Assembly: GCA_008501705.1 (NCBI GenBank)
Contig: QQUG01000057.1
Coordinates: forward strand, 1-38,094
From: Flavobacterium sp.
GTDB taxonomy: Bacteria; Bacteroidota; Bacteroidia; Flavobacteriales; Flavobacteriaceae
Direction of reading: 5' to 3'
DNA length: 38,094 nt
Part shown: one piece after another, positions 33,670-38,094 of the stretch
Numbering within the stretch: the stretch's first letter is position 1
How the letters are laid out: every line of letters starts with the position of its first letter
Notes under the pieces: generated by a model
The model's input: only the letters and a program-made list of their open reading frames with translations
What the model was told of the DNA's origin: nothing
Database searches by the model: none
Made by a program: the position numbers and the translations under genes

Positions 33670-34245
33670 AAAGCTACCGCTACGGGGAGGTACAATTACC
33701 TCCCCAGGTGCTTTTCCAATAGGCACAAGGGATAAAAGAGCTTTAATATAGGTAAAAAATACTATCAACGGTAAACGAACACAGTTTGCCAGGGGTTGCA
33801 CCAACCCCATCACAGGGTAATACATACTTCAACCAAGGTGCCATTATCGGGCCAGATAATTTAATAATCTTCACCAGGCCGGGCACTTGGAAATAATTTT
33901 CTAACAGGAACAACTTGATCCAATTAGAGGGTCGCAGGTTCCAACTTAATCTCATGAGTCATGGAAACTATGCAAGAATCAATCATTTTAAGCCAAAGGA
34001 AGATATTCACTCCATTGGACAATCCGCGCCGCAGGTTGGAAGTTTCTGCTTCCAGACAACTGTCATTAGGCCGTCTGCTTATTGAACATTTCAGTGGTAG
34101 CGGAAAGTGAAACACCCATTGTGAGGTTACTCACTTTTATAATTCGCAACAGCTGGTGGCCACAAAATTCTTCTTGATCCATTAGCTGCTTTGGCAAAGC
34201 AAAACCCGAATACCACTGTAGACCGATCCACCTTCGGTGGAATGA
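33670..34245. other. Hairpin cluster before the conjugation operon (possible oriT, origin or leader)
   Basis: No gene, but at least seven stems: GGGGAGGTA/TACCTCCCC (33684-33705, loop CAAT), itself inside AAAGCT/AGCTTT (33670-33744); GGGGTTG/CAACCCC (33792-33808); ATTATC/GATAAT (33843-33860); TGGAAG/CTTCCA (34037-34054); AAAGTGA/TCACTTT (34105-34137) competing with GTGAG/CTCAC (34121-34134); TGCTTT/AAAGCA (34187-34201); TCCACC/GGTGGA (34227-34241, tight TTC loop). It sits directly before the conjugation genes. Such clusters are typical of transfer origins, replication origins or folded leaders; no nic-site consensus was recognised. Confidence 0.5.
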
Positions 34246-34279
34246 ACCCATATAATCTAAAACTAAAAATTTAGTAATC

Positions 34280-35452
34280 ATGGAAAACATCTTAAACATT
34301 TTTACCAAAGACACCGATGAAAAAATCTTCTATCGGGTCAAAAACTCAGAGCTGGAACAAGAGCTCTCCAAAAGACACACCGTTACTTTGAAGCAGGTAT
34401 CTATTCCCCTGGGGAAAGACCTTGCACTACGAACCCCATGCCTCCCCGAACCAGATTGTGAAAGTGACAACTTCACGGGAGAAATTCAGGCACGGTATAG
34501 CAACGATCTTCGATATGCGAAAATGGAACTTCAGGCACGCATTCAACCGGAGTACATTGACTCTGAGAACATACTGGCAGACAAAAAGCTACAGGAACTC
34601 ACAGATGAGAAGTCAAACCTTGAGAACGAGAGACGCATCAAGAACAGTGATGCCGAGTCATGCGATCTGGGCGTATTGAAGAAGGGTCTCAATTACAACT
34701 TTGGACTCCGTCCCCTCAATGCCCTGGTTGTTCTTTTAGATATGTTCCTCTCGAGCCAAGCTCTTCAGAATATCGGAATTTCAAGTGCCGCAGCTTACGG
34801 AATAGGTTTTGTAATTGGTGTTGGCATTTTCTTCATAGCAGAAAACCTCCCCGACATCATTCTAAAAGGGAGATCGTGGGTGGAGCGCTGGCTAATAGCC
34901 ACAATTATTTTTGCCGTCTTATCCGCCATTTTCCTGTTTCTGGGCAAACAACGGGTCGTGGGATACGTAGGAACCACCCTTGAAGGAAGTGATGCTATAC
35001 GGCCTATCTACTTCGCATCCATGAACATGTTCATGACACTGGTAGTGGTTATCACCGCCTACTTTGGACGACCTACAAAAGCCCAGCGGGATATAATCAA
35101 CCGCTACAAGCAGGGGAAGGACGAGGTTAAAAGGCTAACGGTCAAGGTTAAGAAACTCAGTGAGGATATCACCAAGCTCAGAGCAAAGCAGAGTTCGCGT
35201 CAGCTATTTAGGAAGCAGATTACCGAGTACGAACGGTACATCTACGAACTCATTCAGGGCTACTTCGAGGAGTCAATACGTGCCTTTGAATCAACCAACC
35301 GAAGGTACCGCAGGGATGGAATAACACCGAAGTTCTTTGGTAACCCCATTAAACCTCTTGCCCACAATAATGTTGAATCTAAAAACACAAATTATGAAAA
35401 TGAAAGTAGCACTTTTGCTCGTAATAACGGTCAGCGCCTGCACGAGCATTAA
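34280..35452 (+). CDS. Four-TM coiled-coil membrane protein of a conjugation-type operon
   Basis: This 390-aa protein has a cytoplasmic N-terminal half of 140 residues with a charged helical segment (about 70-125), four transmembrane helices (about 146-162, 171-188, 204-222, 243-262) and a long C-terminal coiled coil (about 265-345). The end is Asn-rich. No family is recognised. It starts a five-gene run in which starts overlap stops. Since the coupling ATPase downstream has no membrane helix of its own, this protein or the 51-aa peptide could serve as its anchor. That is inference from order and topology. Confidence 0.75.
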   Translation: MENILNIFTKDTDEKIFYRVKNSELEQELSKRHTVTLKQVSIPLGKDLALRTPCLPEPDCESDNFTGEIQARYSNDLRYAKMELQARIQPEYIDSENILADKKLQELTDEKSNLENERRIKNSDAESCDLGVLKKGLNYNFGLRPLNALVVLLDMFLSSQALQNIGISSAAAYGIGFVIGVGIFFIAENLPDIILKGRSWVERWLIATIIFAVLSAIFLFLGKQRVVGYVGTTLEGSDAIRPIYFASMNMFMTLVVVITAYFGRPTKAQRDIINRYKQGKDEVKRLTVKVKKLSEDITKLRAKQSSRQLFRKQITEYERYIYELIQGYFEESIRAFESTNRRYRRDGITPKFFGNPIKPLAHNNVESKNTNYENESSTFARNNGQRLHEH

Positions 35453-36107
35453 TCACAAAGAGAACACCGTTTCGGTTCTTGAAGACGTAACCGAAAAACA
35501 CTTCTTGGTACGTCCTGATTCGGCCTCCATCGCCTCTAGGTTCGGATTAGAGAACAATCCCTGGCAACCTGCGATCTTTCGATATGGCACCCTCAGCAGC
35601 CTTCGTCATACGGAGCGGCACCAGTACCGTATCAAGGGTGAATCGTCGCTGATGAGTAATTCTATTACACGGCGCGGCACGGTTGAGGAATTCCACAGAA
35701 CTATTTCGAAAATCCTGACCAGTGGTAAAGACAGCACTGAGCACCTAAGGTCAAACCTCTGGCTCCCAATTCTGGAAGAGATCCAGCAACTCAAAGATCA
35801 CCCACAGGCTGAGCTGTATATCTTTTCAGATGGTATTGAAAACAGTGAACTCTTCTCGCTTTCGAATTGGGAAGATGTAAAGCTCCTTGCCGAGGAACCA
35901 GTGGTTATTCACCAGCGATTCATAGAAGTGGCACGATCCTTTGATCTTAGTGAGAACAGTACACAGGTTTTCTTCGTGTACAGGCCTGAGAGTATTGAAG
36001 AAGACCGAACTTTTACTATGATAAAGCGCCTTTATGAAGGTCTCTTCCATGAACTTGAAATACAAGTAACTTTCGTGTCTAACCTCAATGTTTTCGGTCA
36101 TGAGTAA
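35394..36107 (+). CDS. Lipoprotein with vWA-like fold
   Basis: This 237-aa protein begins MKMKVALLLVITVSAC with the lipobox Cys at 16, giving the chosen ATG at 35394, inside the preceding gene (59-bp overlap); a TTG at 35337 would bury the signal. The mature part alternates strands and helices, with LYIFSDGIENS near residue 140 resembling a vWA second motif. A full DxSxS metal site is not evident. The lipid anchor suggests a periplasmic face to the transfer machine. Similar vWA-like lipoproteins travel with conjugation genes, but I cannot name this family. Confidence 0.7.
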   Translation: MKMKVALLLVITVSACTSINHKENTVSVLEDVTEKHFLVRPDSASIASRFGLENNPWQPAIFRYGTLSSLRHTERHQYRIKGESSLMSNSITRRGTVEEFHRTISKILTSGKDSTEHLRSNLWLPILEEIQQLKDHPQAELYIFSDGIENSELFSLSNWEDVKLLAEEPVVIHQRFIEVARSFDLSENSTQVFFVYRPESIEEDRTFTMIKRLYEGLFHELEIQVTFVSNLNVFGHE

Positions 36108-36255
36108 AGAAGCAGGCCGCGCCTTTGGCTCCATAATTAAACTTGTGGTGAAGTTGATATGGAAGGTCTTCATATTCTCTCTCCACTTGGGCTCTCGTTT
36201 TCTAGAGCTCATTTTCGGTGTCATCGCGGGATACACAAAGAAACACTTAAACTAA
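36100..36255 (+). CDS. Small single-TM protein (51 aa)
   Basis: The ATG overlaps the stop of the vWA-like gene (ATGAGTAA), and the frame gives 51 residues with a basic start (MSKEAGRAFG), a hydrophobic helix (KLVVKLIWKVFIFSLHL), a second amphipathic stretch (LELIFGVIAGY) and a KKHLN end. The overlap, placement in a tight operon and membrane-like composition support a real gene. It could tether the soluble coupling ATPase that starts 10 bp later. Confidence 0.6.
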   Translation: MSKEAGRAFGSIIKLVVKLIWKVFIFSLHLGSRFLELIFGVIAGYTKKHLN

Positions 36256-36265
36256 ATATTGTTAC

Positions 36266-37735
36266 ATGAAACCATTATTAGAATTTATAGATGCTAGCTT
36301 TGAGGGTGGAGGAGGTTTCCTCTCCGGTCTATTAGATGAGTTTACGGGTAAGAAACAGCCGCTGTTGGAAGCAAAGTTCGGAAAGGAAAGAGATCTCTTC
36401 TCACAGCGTTATCACGGATTTTCCCTGGGGACCAAGTCCATGTCGATTGCTCAGAGCCGAAATCACTGCATCCTTGTGGCTCCATCAGGAGTGGGTAAAA
36501 CAACAGGGTGTTTAATCCCGACGGCGATCCGCGTTGGCTGCGGAAAAAATCCGGCCAGCCTTTTTATCAACGATCCCTCTAGAGAGATACGAAGGAAACT
36601 AAAGCGTTTTTTCCTCAACCGCGGCTATGATGTTCCAAAGTTCGATCCCAATGACCCTGAGAACAGCCTCCACTACAATCCGCTCCATTGGATAAGAACG
36701 GCTGCTGACGTCAATAAGGTGGCCAGCTTGATCGTTGAGAAAGCTAATAAGGAATCGAAAGATTTTTGGGCCATTAAGAGCAAGGAACTCATTGCTCTTA
36801 TCATTGGTTTTCTTTTAAACCACGCACCTAAGGTCAACCAGAACCTGGCCAACGTATACTTTTTGCTTCAGAACTTAGCCGGTGATCAGAAGACAATAAA
36901 TGGACTATTTGCGGACAAGAGTACCCATGGTGAATGGATTGCCTACAAAGGAGTTATTGCTAACAGCCCAAATACCAAGGCATCGATTATCAGCTCAGCC
37001 ATTGCTAGCCTATCATTTATCGGCACCGATCCTGTGTTGTGTGATTTGACCAGTGTTGATACCATGCCAAGTATTTCTCTGATGCGACAGAAGCCAATTG
37101 CGGTCTTTTTGACCTGTCCATTATCAGATGCTGGGTATTATCAGGTATTGCTCGGTCTGATGTTCGAGCAGGTGTTCGCCCAGGTATTCAGTACGCTGCC
37201 CAGGGACGAAGAAAACGACATTTTTTTACTGATTGATGAGCTTTCGTCCATTCCTCTACCTGGATTGGCGAACGTCATCTCCAACGCACGTAAGTTTAAG
37301 CTCCCTATTCTAGGGGTGCTACAATCAGAGAGCCAACTTTACGAAAACTATGGCCAGTACAATGCCAAGAGTATATTAAACAATGCTACCCGTATTTACA
37401 TGACCGGACTGCAGCAAGAGTGCCAAAGTCTCGAAACGGCTCTTGGCAACTACCAATACTATGAGGATAAGCAGGAAAAAGTGCTCCGGACCAGGCCACT
37501 TATGTCCGCTGACGAGATACGATGTATGCCGAAAAACCGAGCACTGGTGCTGCCCAATGGCGGCATGAGATCCCTATACGTGAAGTTCCGACCTTACTAT
37601 AAGGTACCGAAATTTGTAGGCTTCACTCAGCTCAGCGAACCAACAGAGTACGAGCCACCAACACCGATTCGCTACAAGGTGCAGTACCTGCCGCTCGATA
37701 AGTACAAAAACCTACGAGGCGATGAGCAAGAGTAG
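36266..37735 (+). CDS. VirD4/TraG-like coupling ATPase (T4CP)
   Basis: This 489-aa protein has Walker A APSGVGKTT at 72-80, a FINDPSRE block at 100-107, Walker B DIFLLIDE at 318-325, and late motifs ILGVLQSESQL and NATRIYMTGL typical of the VirD4/TraG branch. In conjugation it delivers the relaxase-DNA complex to the type IV channel. The family normally starts with two transmembrane helices; here the N-terminus is only about 60 residues and soluble, so an anchor in trans is likely. It overlaps the next gene by 14 bp. No relaxase is visible in this window. Confidence 0.9.
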   Translation: MKPLLEFIDASFEGGGGFLSGLLDEFTGKKQPLLEAKFGKERDLFSQRYHGFSLGTKSMSIAQSRNHCILVAPSGVGKTTGCLIPTAIRVGCGKNPASLFINDPSREIRRKLKRFFLNRGYDVPKFDPNDPENSLHYNPLHWIRTAADVNKVASLIVEKANKESKDFWAIKSKELIALIIGFLLNHAPKVNQNLANVYFLLQNLAGDQKTINGLFADKSTHGEWIAYKGVIANSPNTKASIISSAIASLSFIGTDPVLCDLTSVDTMPSISLMRQKPIAVFLTCPLSDAGYYQVLLGLMFEQVFAQVFSTLPRDEENDIFLLIDELSSIPLPGLANVISNARKFKLPILGVLQSESQLYENYGQYNAKSILNNATRIYMTGLQQECQSLETALGNYQYYEDKQEKVLRTRPLMSADEIRCMPKNRALVLPNGGMRSLYVKFRPYYKVPKFVGFTQLSEPTEYEPPTPIRYKVQYLPLDKYKNLRGDEQE

Positions 37736-38063
37736 AGCACTATTTGATCCGGGGAAAATACTGGAGGCAGCCGAAAACGGCCTGACCTATCTCTTTGTAA
37801 AGTTCGAAGGCTTCGTGGAGCGAAGGTTCGGTGGTAACCCTAAGTACGCGGCTTCCAGTCGCCGGATTGATCTGGCAGAAAAAAGGATGCGACAGGAGAA
37901 CCGGGAACTTACCAAGTCCCAGGATACTTTCTTAGAAGTGGATTCAAAAGGTCAGCTGACCAATCTTGCCGAAAAACAAGAGCAGATCACTGAGCGGATG
38001 CAGCACCTCAATAAGTCCTTCTACAAGGAACTCAGCTACGTGAAAGAAAAAGAAGTAGAATAA
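37722..38063 (+). CDS. Small helical protein downstream of the coupling ATPase
   Basis: This 113-aa, strongly charged, mostly alpha-helical protein has a long predicted coiled coil (about 45-108; EKRMRQENRELTKSQDTF, EKQEQITERMQHLN). It overlaps the T4CP stop by 14 bp and so belongs to the operon. There is no signal peptide, and no family is recognised. It could be a T4CP adaptor or a relaxosome component; operon position is the only evidence. The operon may continue past the window edge. Confidence 0.7.
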   Translation: MSKSRALFDPGKILEAAENGLTYLFVKFEGFVERRFGGNPKYAASSRRIDLAEKRMRQENRELTKSQDTFLEVDSKGQLTNLAEKQEQITERMQHLNKSFYKELSYVKEKEVE

Positions 38064-38094
38064 CGATCTCAAAAGTTTAAGGACCTGTCCAAAG

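Noticed and set aside
33628-34314. Overlapping minus-strand frames of 63-82 codons
   Set aside because: They overlap each other in different frames, lack family patterns, and the region is better explained by inverted repeats.
22173-38094. CRISPR array
   Set aside because: Inverted repeats are many, but no regularly spaced direct repeats with unique spacers were seen, and no Cas gene is present.

Overview
The window looks like a Bacteroidota chromosome, probably a marine or soil Cytophagales or Flavobacteriia relative. The basis is AT-rich DNA, few Shine-Dalgarno sites, promoter-like TTG/TAnnTTTG pairs, many SPII lipoproteins, a PorT-type outer-membrane barrel and Bacteroidota-style Rhs proteins. 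I cannot name the genus.

Region 1 (1 to about 22.2 kb) is a type II secretion-like (pseudopilus) locus wrapped around an Rhs cluster. The minus-strand operon 3112->1 encodes a GspG-like pseudopilin, a type IV prepilin peptidase, the GspE ATPase and a secretin that runs off the left edge. The plus-strand operon 3367->22172 encodes an OmpH/Skp-like periplasmic protein, a lipoprotein, two giant secreted proteins (1868 and 1764 aa), a small candidate-immunity lipoprotein, an outer-membrane barrel and three more lipoproteins. It then returns to secretion parts: a GspC/PilP-like protein, a beta-helix protein, two pseudopilins and GspF. The two giants look like a split Rhs cocoon, with an SpvB/TcB-like chain followed by a TcC-like chain that carries the Rhs core and an unknown C-terminal domain. 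Both have Sec signals and no visible T9SS sorting domain, so I infer that this type II machine exports them.

Region 2 (about 22.2-32.3 kb) is a mobile, defence-rich segment. It holds a short RadC, a HerA/TrwB-like ATPase, and a two-gene CBASS made of a Cap5-type HNH-SAVED nuclease and a CD-NTase with a fused AGS-C sensor. Two tyrosine recombinases (both 323 aa) flank a tRNA-Ile(GAT) and a cytosolic trypsin-like protease. A phage-O-like replication protein, a small XRE-like protein and a RuvC-fold protein lacking the first catalytic Asp follow.

Region 3 (32292-34279) is about 2 kb without a convincing gene but packed with inverted repeats. Reading left to right: an attenuator-like switch; a promoter-to-terminator unit closed by a perfect 15-bp helix; a third hairpin set; a fourth unit behind a canonical promoter; and a dense hairpin cluster that could be oriT, oriV or a long leader. 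This is the least explained part of the window and the best candidate for something undescribed.

Region 4 (34280-38094) is a conjugation-type operon: a four-TM coiled-coil protein, a vWA-like lipoprotein, a 51-aa membrane peptide, a VirD4/TraG-like coupling ATPase and a small helical protein. The ATPase lacks its own membrane anchor and may borrow one from the small membrane proteins upstream.
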